Shown piece by piece: positions 10,250 to 20,794 of a DNA stretch of 64,000 bases. A program made the position numbers and the translations under genes. The DNA comes from Armillaria gallica (lineage: Eukaryota > Basidiomycota > Agaricomycetes > Agaricales > Physalacriaceae). The notes below the pieces were generated by a model. That model made no database searches, was not told where the DNA came from, and was given only the letters and a program-made list of their open reading frames with translations. The stretch is taken from contig JBANDB010000003.1 of assembly GCA_037576215.1 (NCBI GenBank), forward strand, positions 7,378,001 through 7,442,000. The letters are read 5' to 3'. Each line of letters starts with the position of its first letter. Positions within the stretch are counted from its first letter, which is position 1.

Positions 10250-12930
10250 CCGTGGCAATGTCTAATTTTGTCAAGGAAACTCATGAGTTATCTCACAACA
10301 CTTTCGCTCTCACACTTGTCTGAACTTGGTCCGGACATGCCAGCCTTTTACATCAAGCTTGCACTTAAATTTTCCAAGTTGCTGTCTCTGCCTTTCTTTT
10401 TCTCATCAACACTCGCTGCACTATTCCTGTGTTTCATGCAGGCGCGCTCGGTTTCCTATCTCTTAACTCTCTCGTTATCTCTGCACCGCGCTATGGATGA
10501 CAGTAGCCTCGTTTACTCGCATCAAATAAAGCTTTAAGACTTCTCCAGCAACTTCCTTGGTGCCTGCGCATATACTGTGAAGTATTTCGAGTCTAGGATC
10601 CTCTACTAGGTGCAAGCAGAGGAAATACATCTTGCACTCGAGAAGGCACACCCGTATTTGGTATGCGCGCATGCCCTGTGAAGGCTGCTCACTTCTAAGC
10701 TTCTCTGCTCCGACCAAGACGCAGGTCATTGTTCTCATACCCCCGCATATCCCTGTTCTGGTGAGTTATCCTTTAAACTTCTTACTCTTGTTTTCTAATC
10801 CCTCATAGGCTGCACCACTTACGCATAAACGTCAGCATGAGCAGGAAGCTTCAAACATGGTGCGCGCGACGTCCTCATGATATCTCCGGTTGGTTGACAA
10901 TTATTTCCTAGACCCCCGCAGTCGAGATCTCTGTAAAGCCCCAACCTACTAGGTGCATATGCCTTGCCATACTGCACGCTTTCTCTTTTTCATTGCATCT
11001 CTCTTTCTGCAGGCATACCAATAGTTCCGAGGCGAAGCCCGTTAAGGCCTCTGCACTGTCGACTACCCCGCCTAATTATACTCTCAAAAACAAGGCCCCC
11101 GCTTCTTCGAACCTTAAAGGTGTTGTCAAGAAGCATGCCCTGTGTGGTAAGCCCCGCATCTCACGTACTGGTATTGTCCTTCATTAATTTCTCCCTTATT
11201 TTCAATAGCAGACTTGTCTTCTGCCAGCGAGGCTGAGCCTACCTCTGATGAAGAGGATGCTGCTGTTCGTATCACAGCCATTGGTCTTAACAGGCAAGAG
11301 ATGGAGCGCAATGAAATCGAAGTCCTACCAGTCAAGAAGCCTCGTCTTACATTGACTGGCAGAGCTGACCTGCCACCACCTCGTGCATATCATCTGCTGA
11401 CTGGAGCGACTCTTACAAGAGCTTTATACGTTCCTCTTTCAGTACTTCTTCACCGTGGGCCTCTTCTTCCTCCTGTTGTATCTTCTCCCAAACGAGTGCA
11501 TCCTTTGCGCAGTAAGAAATCTCCCCCGCATTCCAGCAAAGGTCATCGCAAGGCCAAAAGCTCTCCTGTTCCTTCCGAGGTTCTTTCCTATGCTACTACT
11601 CTCTCTTTCATCCCCGTGTTACACGTGGGAGTGCATCGGTTGCCCTCCCAGTGTTACATGCTGGTTATCTCTGCTTTACTCCTTGTCTGCGCGCTGTTGT
11701 CTACTCTTTTCCATTCCTCCACGCTGTCATGGACGACGACTCCGACCAGGTCCTTACACATGCACATCATGTCAATCTCGATGACATTTGTAGCAACTTG
11801 CGTGGTGCTTGGATCTATATCGCGGCTTACTTTGAGTCGGGGGTTCTGCCTCGTGCCTCAGTTGCGGAGTTGATTCAGGCCATGTCAAAGACCCATGCCT
11901 GCCTTGCGCGCTATCTTTCTATTTCTTTCTGATCCTGTATCTCATCCCTGCTTGTAGGATGCGCATATGGATACGCTCGTCCCCTTCAAGCTTGTTGACT
12001 CGTTCTATGGTCTCGCTCTGCGCAGTCAAATCTATCGCGTCACTCGCTGGATCCCTGCCGCGCAGCATGTGAAGGCTTGGAGAGTCTGGGAACTAACAAA
12101 CTTCGAACACCTATGGAACACGGTGAGTCCCCCGCTACTAGTATCCGGTTTCTAGTTCTTTAACTCGCGTGTAGCATGATTTCCGCGAGACTCTGTGTAT
12201 CCCGGGTGATCCAGGATACATTCCCGGTGACGATTCCAGTGTCAAGGAGTCTTATCTCTGTCCTTTCTGTCTCTCAGTCATGCCTCCACCTATCAAGCCA
12301 GCTGCCGCGCCATCTTCTTCAAAATCTGGGGATGTATCCGTGCCCTCGACTTCGAGGTATTCATGCCTTCTCTTGTATTTCTTCGCGCGCTTATTTTCCC
12401 CGCAAGCTCCCAAGGAGCCTTGTAAGTTGCGCGCTCCTCTGCATGGATTCCTGGGACTCACATTTGGTCCCTAGCATTTGCTTCTCCCACCAAGAAGCAG
12501 GTTTCCGTGGTGTTACCACCCAAAAATGCTAACCCCGTGAGTTTCCTCTCGTTTTGACCGATTTCTCTCACTGAGGATGGGCTCTAGTCTCCTCCCGTGA
12601 CATGCAAACGTCAGTGTGCCCCGGAACCAATCAAGACAGTGAGTCTCTCTTCCTTGCTTCCTTCCGTGTCTCAACACTGGCCTAGCCTACGGTTCTCAAA
12701 GTTGAAAAGGTACCTCCCGTTAAGTGAGTCTCCCCTTCTTCCGCGTATCTCATTACCTTCCTTGGCTGACAATTCTCTAGGCCTGCGGCTCCCAGGCGAG
12801 CTGTTCAGACGCGCGCTACAGCTAAGACGAAGGTTCCTGCACCAACCAATCCCGCCCCCGCTGTCAGGAAGCTTATCCTCGTGGGTAAGCTCTTTTACTC
12901 TCTTTTATTTCTCTACAGTTTCCTAGAGCC
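10250..12930 (+). CDS. Intron-rich coding region, antisense to the nested retroelement; function unknown
   Basis: The plus strand, opposite to gag, shows exon-like open stretches separated by short GT-AG introns. The clearest are: exon 11013-11146 (HTNSSEAKPV...), intron 11147-11208, exon from 11209 (ADLSSASEAEPTSDEEDAAV...); exon 11958-12122 (MDTLVPFKLVDSFYG...), intron 12123-12174, exon from 12175 (HDFRETLCIPGDPGY, then a Pro/Ser/Lys-rich tail). Joined frames stay open. The truncated copy at 41.1-41.9 kb keeps the same peptide (MDTLLIFKLINSFYS...) and the same intron positions, so this is more than chance. The predicted protein is Ser/Pro/Lys-rich with no family I recognise. Exact exon structure and start are not settled. 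Introns survive here because the element's own RNA is antisense to them. Confidence 0.55.
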
Positions 12931-13988
12931 CTATTTACTGCGCTCTATAGTGCATTTTCTTGTGTCCATAGATTTTGAACACCTAAACCATGGCGCGTCT
13001 CCTGGCACGTATCTTTTCTCACATTGATGTCACCATGTAGTGACGTATACTAATGGTTCAATCATGCTCTGGATTTGGTTTTCCTCCTTTGCATGGTAGC
13101 TCCTCCTTTTGCACGGTTCCTTTCTGTTGTACAGAAATCGCAAAATTTATTGTACCTTTATCGGTAGTATAGAAATGGTAATACCTTCGGTATACCACTA
13201 CATCCCCCACACTAAGAAAACTTGACTGTCCTCAGTCATAAAACCAAATATTCTCGAACTCTGTTCTGTTCCTCGTTTTGCTCTAGGAATTTTCTCAATC
13301 GCATTGACTACTTGCAGTCATGGCAAGAGTTGCTTGCCTCTGTGATCTCGTGTTCGCATTAAGTGCAAGTCCCAGGGCATTTAAATTTGCCTAGTCTTTG
13401 CGCTCCTTGCTTCGATTTTCTGATCATCGCCTTCCTCATGATGGCGGTTGAAGCAGAGGTCTCCCAGGCATCTAATTCTCTCGTTTTTATCAGGATAAGG
13501 TCGCGCGCTACTGCAGTGAGTGAGCCCCGCAATGAATCGCATAGAGTGGGATATCAGTCTCGCTCTACTGATATCCCCCCCACTAAGAGCTCTTGTTCCT
13601 CGGTGGACCCTTTGCGCTCTGCTCATTGCTGCCTTATCACTCTTCTCTTCATAGGTTCCCATCACTTAATTGTTTCTAGTGAAGAGCACGAAACCTGTAT
13701 TATTTCACTGGACCTTCCTGCTTATTGGCATTAGTTCCACATGAAACCGTAAGAGATATTGTCTCTAGCTCCGATTTTGCATTGCGCGCAGTAGGTATGG
13801 TCTTTGGATGAGGTCCCTCCATACCCACTTTATATCACTCTCTCTTGGTGCGCGCATGTCCTGCAAATTCATCAGATGAGTTCTCCATTGCTTTACTCTT
13901 ATCGCGCGATGTTTCTTGTGGTTTCTGGCATCTGCGAGGGTTGATGGTGAACGAGACATTGTGATTCCCATCCTCGTTTATCATGCGA
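12931..13988. other. Interior of nested retroelement without a recognisable gene
   Basis: The stretch is C/T-rich with many short intron-like tracts. Two pyrimidine runs (near 13191 and 13568) resemble, on the minus strand, the terminal polypurine tract (CTTAGTG followed by G-runs), one of them beside a GATATC-containing inverted repeat. These may be fossil PPT/LTR junctions. No coding region is supported. Confidence 0.4.
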
Positions 13989-14951
13989 CTAGAAGAAACC
14001 CTGTTCTCGCTCCTCATCTGTAGGCATGCGCTCTAGAGGATCATCTGGAGGTGGATCTTCACTACGAGTTATAAACTCCATATCATCAGCCTCCTGCCAT
14101 AATCCTGTCATATGCACCTGGCGCTCTTGCTCTAACTCATTTTGCAGTAGCGCACATATATCTTTTTGGTACTCGCTCATGGCCTTTTCTAAGCTGGCTA
14201 GTCTCTTCTCGCACATGGCGGTTTGCTGTTCCATGAAGTCCATCATGATAGCCATGAGGCCTCCCATATCTTCCTGCTTAACCGCTCTGTCTTCTGCTGC
14301 GGGGGAGTTATGCGCGGCAGCCAGAATACCTCTCACTTCATCTCGATTTCTGTCCATAGACGAAAACACTCCTTGCAGCACAGTCAAGCCAGCCTCTGTA
14401 ACCTCTTCCAGTGTATACGGATCTGCGTGCTCCCTTTCGGTTAAGCCCTTCGGCAGTGGTAGGCACTCTAATTGTAGCTTGATAGCTGCATACAATTCAT
14501 CTGACATGGGTGTCAAAAAGGTATCAACCAGTTCTCTGTTCGACAGTACTTTGCTTAGCGCAGACGCAAGTACTTGAAACTCCCTTTTGAACTCCATGAA
14601 CTGACTCTTGTCAGATACCCGCGCTATCTTGTAGCGGTGGACTAATCTCTTCAATTCTTGAACAGTGTCACGGTCGCTATCGCGCGCACCATCATAGCAC
14701 TCTATTACTTCCAACTTGAACTCTTCGTACTTGCCACCAGCGGCATATTTGGGAAGGACCTTCCACTGTCGCTCTGTCTTAATATCGGTATATGACAGCG
14801 TGGCTTTCTTCTTGTCCTCCTCATCAGTCACTGCACATTTGGCAAAGAGATCTTCAAGTCTAGCAAAGAAGCGCTCGAGCTCCTCAGGATGCGAGGAACT
14901 CTCAAATCGTGGGGCGGCCTTTTCATTTGGGCTAGGCATAGATGATACCAT
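13989..14951 (-). CDS. Gag-like protein of the nested retroelement
   Basis: A 320-residue protein begins about 290 bp inside the 5' LTR, in element sense. Its first half has the layout of retrotransposon gag: a hydrophobic/acidic entry block (HPEELERFFARLEDLF), a conserved Trp segment (ERQWKVLPKYAAGGKYEEFKLEV), and a TVQELKRLVHRY segment. The rest is predicted helical and charged, with a possible coiled coil (about residues 235-280) and an acidic C-terminus. There is no zinc knuckle. It would form particles packaging the element RNA; that role is from the family and is not shown here. The start was chosen as the first ATG after the LTR (MVSSMPSPNE). No stops interrupt it, in contrast to the surrounding chromovirus. 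Confidence 0.78.
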   Translation of the reverse strand: MVSSMPSPNEKAAPRFESSSHPEELERFFARLEDLFAKCAVTDEEDKKKATLSYTDIKTERQWKVLPKYAAGGKYEEFKLEVIECYDGARDSDRDTVQELKRLVHRYKIARVSDKSQFMEFKREFQVLASALSKVLSNRELVDTFLTPMSDELYAAIKLQLECLPLPKGLTEREHADPYTLEEVTEAGLTVLQGVFSSMDRNRDEVRGILAAAHNSPAAEDRAVKQEDMGGLMAIMMDFMEQQTAMCEKRLASLEKAMSEYQKDICALLQNELEQERQVHMTGLWQEADDMEFITRSEDPPPDDPLERMPTDEEREQGFF

Positions 14952-15226
14952 CTTTTCAATTCTTTCAGATGTGCGGGATCATTAAATCCAGCGGTTGGTT
15001 TGTTATAGGCTGCGAGTTCGAGTTTTAAACGCTTCCTGGCTAGCAGATATTGCGCCTGTCAAGGAATTCACAACCCTTTTCACTAGTAGTCCTCAATAAT
15101 GAAGAGCGACTAGCAGATTTGCTTTTAGAGAAGGAGATTGTCAATAGCTATGAGTGCGTTACTCTGCGCGCATAGGTAATTCGTTTGAATCTAGTTGTTG
15201 TTTCAGAGTTGAAACTGCTTTCCCCC

Positions 15227-15242
15227 CTCGCGGTGGGCTCCA
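15227..15242 (-). other. tRNA primer-binding site of the nested retroelement
   Basis: In element sense the sequence two bases after the 5' LTR is TGGAGCCCACCGCGAG. It begins with TGG, the complement of a tRNA CCA end. I cannot say which tRNA matches. Confidence 0.7.
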
Positions 15243-15244
15243 AA

Positions 15245-17110
15245 TGAAGAGACTCTGTGCGTGCAGGCTAGAAATGCAACAGTGTCGAAGACACTGATCA
15301 CACCCACACCCAACACTACACACACAAACCCTCAAGTTCTTGGGGGGATATTATGCGATAGAAGCAGATTGAAGCAAAACAACTAAACTCTCAGAATATA
15401 CAATACACGCGTATAGCAATAGCGCGCGTCACGTATCTAGATCTCTCTAAGTCCAAAGGCTTTTATAACAAGAGGGGCGACCAATGTCGCCGGGCCTCAA
15501 GGCAAGGTGTACTACAATACACGATACGTCGCCACACACCCACAAAACCCTCAATAAGTTGCGCGCGTCACACACAGGTAACCACAACAACCTAAACACA
15601 CTCTAAACACGACTCAAAGCTTGCGCTCTAAGCAGAAACCCTTCACAAAACGTCCACTCAAGCCACAGGATTTGAACCTACGCACTCAAGCTTCCAAAAC
15701 CAATCGTAGACCCACAGGGTTTGAACCTATGCCGATCCAGAGACACAATAACCAACTAAACCCCATCCGACAAGCCAAAGGGTTTGAACCTCTGCCGCTT
15801 GTGGAAATGAGAACCCTCAAGTGCGCACTAATCAGACCACAGGGTTTGAACCTGTGCCGCCTGTAGCGCCGCGCGTTAGAAGAAGGCCTCTGTACGAACA
15901 CTAATCAGACCAAAGGGTTTGAACCTCTGCCGCCTGTAGTATCTCGCACACAAGAAACGCCGTCCGACAAGCCAAAGGGTTTGAACCTCTGCCACTTGTG
16001 GAATGGTATACCCAACTAAGCGCGTGCTAATCAGACCAAAGGGTTTGAACCTCTGCCGCCTGTAACACCGCGCGTCACAAGAAACCCTCAAAACTCAAGA
16101 GCGCGTCCGCAATGACACAATATCTCTTATTCTCAGGGTAGAGCGCAGTCAACCAGTCACTCAAACCATACACGAGTCCCCGCTAGGCAAGTCCCCTGCT
16201 AAGCAAGTCCCCCGCTAAGCTTTCTACGCCTCGCGCGCAACTCAATTCACTCGGTATGATATCAATTCTAGGTTTATTCTCTTGCTCGAAGTTACAAACT
16301 AATCCTGCTGCTAGGGCATCAAGCTGGAGGCTTGCGCGCGACTACAACGGGGGTCCGAAACTTCTACACTACAAGTACACTGCGCTATTTATCTATTTTA
16401 CATCCTACAAATTTGTACCACCAAATATAGTATTATTTAAGCTGCAGGGTACTTTCGCCTGCATCCTGCGCATGTTGCAATTATCACGCCATAGCTTGGC
16501 GCTGACTCAGGAGTCTGGCCCGGGGCCAGGTCCTGTCTCTGAGTGTCACGGCATCGGTTACCAAGGCTATGACACGCGGGTTGACATCAGTTGCCATATC
16601 CCCGGAGTTATAGCCTACCCCGCAACTCTTATTTCGCTTCCTAGTATTCTCACAGGGAATTCCATTGTAGTGAGGGCAATGTGCTTCTTGTCTAGGCCTC
16701 GCGCATTTTGGCTGAAGCCCGGAACTTCGGATTTACTTGAGTTCTGACATCTCAAGGTCTAGAACTCTAAGCTCCGGGCCTGCCATGCCTTGCGCGTCAT
16801 AGATCACTGCTACGCGAAGTCTTAATTACCCCGCAAGCATGTCCCGCGCTATTCTTAGCGCACGTATGCTTTGCCTTGTCAGAGCACTCAGTGTCAAGCA
16901 CTGGGACTTCATACCTAGTACGGCCTTTCTAGTACCATTCTCAGGTTAAGCCATGCGCTCCACCCAGCTTTACTCTGGTAATATCATTACTGGCATTATA
17001 AACACTGCGCTCTGTTGCTTTCATCATTGCCTTCGTGTCTGGGCATTATTGCCTGTACTCATTTGTACAATTCGCAAATTTACACGCGTGAATGCTTTTC
17101 AAGCGTGTCA
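15245..17110 (-). repeat. Nested retroelement 5' LTR (1866 bp) with seven T-arm-like modules
   Basis: It is nearly identical to 8373-10174 apart from about 64 bp that add one more T-arm-like unit (module array about 15655-16070). TATA box in element sense at 15461-15467. It joins the chromovirus gag at the CCGG duplication 17111-17114. Confidence 0.93.
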
Positions 17111-19171
17111 CCGGATACATCTGGAACCCCTGATCGTCCCTCCCTAGTTCTCGCGCGCACAGTTCCCACCATGTTTGGGCACTCTTGCCAAACTGTGAGG
17201 CGCAGAAGATGACCTTGTGAGGGTGGTAGTAGAAGTGCTGGGGGAAAACCGAGAAGTACATGTCGCATTGGGAGAAGAAGCACGCGATGTCGTTGGAGTC
17301 ACCGTTGAAGTTCTCTGGTTCCTTGACCATGTTGGGCTTCAACGTCGCCCATGGCCCTGGGTTATCTGCGGTGAGGACCCATGGTGCTGGCAGATCTGGA
17401 GATCCAGGTGGTGGTGGATATCGTGGGGGGGGCCCACCTCCGAGGGACGACAGGTGGTACCACCGGTGGTCTGGAGGGCGGCTGTGGTTCCTTAGGCGGT
17501 TGAGGCGTGTTGGAGGATCTGGCGCCATCATCGGCATTTGCGGTGGTGAAGAGTCTAGGCCGCCCTTGTGTGCCTGGCGGTCCGTACCCTCGGGGGTAGG
17601 CGTAGTTTGGCGCTGCGGTGGCATAGCCCGGTTGCCACCTTGGGTATTCAGGCACAGCAACCCGTGGCGGGGCTACTGGTGGTTCATCTTCCATTGGTTC
17701 CGGTGTATATGTTATCAGTGGTAAAATGATCTCGGGCCGTTGGTACCTGGCTGGTACTTCGGCATGGCGATCTTGGTGAATCATGTTGTAGGCGACACAG
17801 GCAAAATGAGCGGCTTCTTCCTTCAATATATAGCTATATCCGTAATGGGCGTAATCTCTTCCAGCTGGCGTCAAGGCCTAATCTCGATCTGCTAGTAATT
17901 CTTGCCTGAAGTGCTCAAAGAGCTCCTCCAGGGATGCGGCGAGGAGGACGGCGGGGACCTGAACTAGCTTGCCTGTCGACAGGAGGTATAGTGCCCAGGC
18001 GATGGTTATCGGGGTGGTCAGCTGGGGGAGTGTTCAGGACCTCGAGGGTTGGAGCAGGGCTCAGGGAGGGACTCCTTCTGTCGACGACACCGTTGACATG
18101 CTCTGCGATGGGGAGTACCTCGGTCCTGGAGCTACTGGCGGTGTGATATACTGTTTCTCCCCTGTCGTCGATGCTGGGGTAGTCGCTTGCCTCAAATCTT
18201 CCTGCCTCCTCATCGATTCTTCTGAACTCCATTGCCTGCTCTGCCTCTGCTCGCCTTCTTTCGTGGTCGTACCAGTTGAGCCCCTGCTCATCGACCTGAT
18301 AACGTGGATCGAGCTCCTGCACGATGTCGACCGCTGACCTTGGTGGCTCTCTCCTTCGCCTCGGGATGGCGAGTCTGTTTGAGGTCTCTGGAGCTCCTCG
18401 AGGGGGGAACTCGGGCGTCGAAGACTGTCTGTCGGAGACTGGGGGAGTGGGAGATCATGTCGTGATTCGTACTGGGGTATCCCAGTAGTGAGGGGCAGCA
18501 TAGGGGTTTGGGTGATAGGGGAAGAAGGCTGTAATGGGGAGATTGAGGTTGTCCCAGATGAGGTCAAGCTCGGAAGTGGAACTGATGCAAATCTCATAGG
18601 GGTCGGGGGAGGCTGCTGGTACCCTGCCATCCCCAGGACGACTGCTGGCAGAGTGGTCGGCGTTTGGGGATGCGCTCGGGCCTGGTCGCCCCAAGCCGAG
18701 TCGGACGAGGTACCTTGCCAAGTCTGCGGCGGTAGGAATGTCTCGTGTTGCTGGATGGGGGGTAGCGCCGGCGGACTGGTGAGGAGAGGGTGGGTTAGTA
18801 GAAAGCTCGATGAAGGGGATTCTTGCTCCGGTAGAACCTCCATTGCTTCCTTCCTGAACGCCGACTTCCACCTCCCCAGGAACGTCTTCTTCGTTTCTCC
18901 CGTCGAGGCTAGAGTGCTCGTCGATGGCTGGGGCTTGTGGTGGTAAGGGTGGGTAGAAGTGCGCCGGTGGTGGCTGCTGTGGGAGGACATAGTTTAGAGG
19001 TAGCGGGGGGCATTGAATCCTTCTGTTGTGTCTGCGACGAGTTGTCCTTTGATAGTGTATAATAGCCAATATAAGCGTGGCTGCGAAGAACGCTAGTCCG
19101 ACACCGAGGTAGACCGCAGATAGTAGAATCTCGAGTGTCGTCGACATCTGTAGGCTCCGGTTAAGGAGCAA
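17111..19171 (-). pseudogene. Chromovirus gag, N-terminal and central part
   Basis: Gag starts just inside the 5' LTR (ATG ending at 19171, MLLNRSLQMSTTLEIL). It opens with one hydrophobic segment (about residues 13-36), followed by a long Pro/Ser-rich region. A TGA at 18455-18457 interrupts it (RITT-stop-SPTPP), after which the same frame runs to 17915. A shift of register then leads through ASLEELFEHFRQ to a second stretch, and another shift at a G-run near 17425 leads into the capsid-like block (ENFNGDSNDIACFFSQCDMYF ... AQTWWELCARELGRD). It ends at the nested insertion and resumes at 8372. The capsid block is typical of Agaricomycete gypsy gag; the N-terminal hydrophobic segment is not usual and could be a mis-set start. 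Confidence 0.8.
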
Positions 19172-19177
19172 AGGGTA

Positions 19178-19190
19178 AGCTTCGAGCTAA
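19178..19190 (-). other. Self-priming primer-binding site of the chromovirus
   Basis: In element sense the 13 bases one base inside the 5' LTR read TTAGCTCGAAGCT. They are the exact reverse complement of AGCTTCGAGCTAA inside the LTR (19337-19349). There is no TGG at the junction. This is the arrangement of Tf1/sushi elements, whose RNA 5' end folds back to prime reverse transcription. Confidence 0.8.
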
Positions 19191-19191
19191 T

Positions 19192-19604
19192 TATTAAACC
19201 TGAACTCCTATCAAGGGTAAACAATGGCTGTCTCGCGTTCAGGCAGTCACCGATGTGTCCCTTAAACAATAGGCGTTAAGGCTAAGTCCTTAGCTGTCCG
19301 CGATGAATTAAGCGATAGTTTCGGTATAGATTAAAGTTAGCTCGAAGCTGGGGTACATACAGTGAGAGCTACTACTTAAGTATGCAAAGTGAGGGTTCTA
19401 ATAATAGACCATGTAAGAAAGATAACGTTCATGAACATGCGACATTGGAGTGAGAACGTGCGGGCACGCAATAGCGAAGCAATATGATGCGATAACATGG
19501 GAATGTTGTCTTGTAACTCTTGTCACTTCTTTGGTCAGCAGCCCGGTCGGTCCGGTTTCCCATGATAAGATAAGATAAGGCGGAAAAATGAATAAATCGT
19601 AACA
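19192..19604 (-). repeat. Chromovirus 5' LTR (413 bp)
   Basis: Partner of 2463-2875. If the self-priming reading is right, the transcript starts at 19349 and R-U5 is about 158 nt long. The outer target duplication GGTAA is at 19605-19609. Confidence 0.93.
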
Positions 19605-19609
19605 GGTAA

Positions 19610-20388
19610 GAATCTTTTCCCGATATGCTCTACTATTTCTTCTCAACAAAATTATGGCATGCTCAGGACGGTTGCTTTATTGCGAATAGCATGCATACAT
19701 CTGCCTGAAGCTTTGATCTCATAAGACTAGGTGGAAGGAGGGATGACACATCACTTGATGTTACAGGGATTCACTACATTCAGGAGAGGTGGATTCATGG
19801 AAATCATTGATGTGTGTTTTTCTCTGTTTTGTCGTATCATGTCGAGCTGAATGTTATTCTTTACAGGCAGTCAAAGAACAACAAGCTCGCTAGCTTGTTA
19901 TTATTTCAGAGCTTGGTAGTCGCAACCATCAATAACCAATCATCATTGCTACTTCTTGCCAATCTCTTGACAACCGCAACTCATACTGGACCCCTCGTAG
20001 AAGGTATCGTCCCTTTCTAAATACCCATCAATGCGAAATCTTCATCCCATGAACCCGTATCCATGGCTCCCCAATTTTGTATTTCACTTGGATAGCCTCT
20101 TGTCAATTTCTCGTGACCTACAAGAGGCTTGACCAGGACAGAGACTGGTCTTCACAAAACAGGTGCTAGTTACTGATGGAATCTGCATGAAGGACACTGC
20201 TAATAAATCTGTGAGGCCTTGGTATCCAGTAACGGAAATCTACCTTCACAGGCCCGCCGACTGTGATGCTTCCGGTGATGCACGTCATGGATCTGTGAAA
20301 AGAGGGATCCGGAACTTCGTGCCGGTTTCCGTGTGCTGAATTTGGGTCACTATTTCTGGAACTGGGGAGCATACTAATAGGACTCGGA
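19610..20388. other. Right part of the unidentified unit inserted in copia
   Basis: This is the continuation of 1482-2457 on the other side of the chromovirus. The GGTAA join recreates a GGTAAG-like splice donor, so the chromovirus may have landed at an intron edge. It ends with ATAGGACTCGGA (20377-20388), the inverted partner of 1482-1493. No coding region is convincing. Confidence 0.4.
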
Positions 20389-20403
20389 TCATGCCACTCG
20401 AAT

Positions 20404-20775
20404 GCGATGGCCCTCAAATGCTGGTCGGTGTCCCTGTCATCAACAGAATCCGAGTACATGGGTTTGACTCATGTGCTTAAGGAACTTCTTTGGATTAGGA
20501 TGTTCCTGTGCCTTCAAGAGCTTCCTATTCCCCGCCTGTTCCCTATCGGTTCCGATAACCAGGCTTCATTGGAGGTTGCGTCCTCTTATAGCAGTACTAA
20601 CAGGATGAAGCATATCGACATTCGGTATCATTTCATCCGTGAGCACCTGCGCACCGACAAGTTCATTACACACCAGGTCCCTACCCTGGACATGACGGCC
20701 GATATCCTCACCAAGTCGCTCGCTACTCCTCTGCATACGAAGCATTGTCTTTTTCTGGGTCTTATTTCGAGATAG
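20404..20775 (+). pseudogene. Ty1/copia RNase H C-terminal part
   Basis: The peptide begins in the conserved copia block SVSLSSTESEYMGL and continues through KELLWIR, the Asp region (GSDNQASLEVAS), KHIDIRYHFIREHL and DILTKSLAT, ending at TAG. This is the catalytic C-terminal half of copia RNase H, which removes the RNA strand after reverse transcription. It supplies exactly the part missing from the fragment ending at 1480. The join is imperfect: the preceding peptide here (ALKCW) aligns with VKQK on the left but differs, so two different copia copies cannot be excluded. Confidence 0.85.
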
Positions 20776-20794
20776 AGACATCTGAATGGGGGTG

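Larger units (their letters stand above)
8373..17110 (-). mobile_element. Gag-only LTR retroelement with 1.8-kb LTRs (LARD-like), nested in chromovirus gag
   Basis: The element is flanked by CCGG (8369-8372 and 17111-17114). LTRs are 8373-10174 (1802 bp) and 15245-17110 (1866 bp); the length difference is one extra internal repeat unit. Sense is minus, shown by the TGG-starting PBS just inside the right LTR and a purine tract just inside the left one. The 5.07-kb interior encodes only a gag-like protein (13989-14951), with no protease, RT or integrase recognisable, so it must depend on another element. The LTR copies differ at very few sites by eye, so the insertion is recent. The opposite strand carries intron-containing coding sequence. 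A solo LTR (43933-45805) and a truncated copy (41090-42551) of the same family are in the window. Confidence 0.92.
2463..19604 (-). mobile_element. Ty3/gypsy chromovirus, minus sense, split by a nested retroelement
   Basis: A full-length LTR retrotransposon is read on the minus strand: 5' LTR 19192-19604, self-priming PBS 19178-19190, gag, pro-pol ending at 2911, PPT, and 3' LTR 2463-2875. The integrase carries a C-terminal chromodomain, which defines a chromovirus. Removing the insertion 8373-17110 plus one CCGG restores the gag frame. The element itself is dead: four in-frame TGA codons (18455, 6586, 5377, 4030) and at least one frameshift near 17425. The two 413-bp LTRs differ at 15 sites by my count, so this insertion is older than the element nested in it. 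Confidence 0.93.

Noticed and set aside
14026..14577. 183-codon plus-strand frame opposite gag
   Set aside because: Ser/Cys-rich antisense shadow of the gag-like gene with no splice support.
17260..17724. 154-codon plus-strand frame opposite chromovirus gag
   Set aside because: Gly/Trp-rich translation of the antisense of a Pro-rich gag segment.
18061..18990. Long minus-strand open frame starting MSSHSSHHRRTSTHPYHH
   Set aside because: It is a Ser/Pro-rich shadow of the gag frame that starts at 19171; the gag frame continues in register beyond its stop, this one does not connect to any conserved block.
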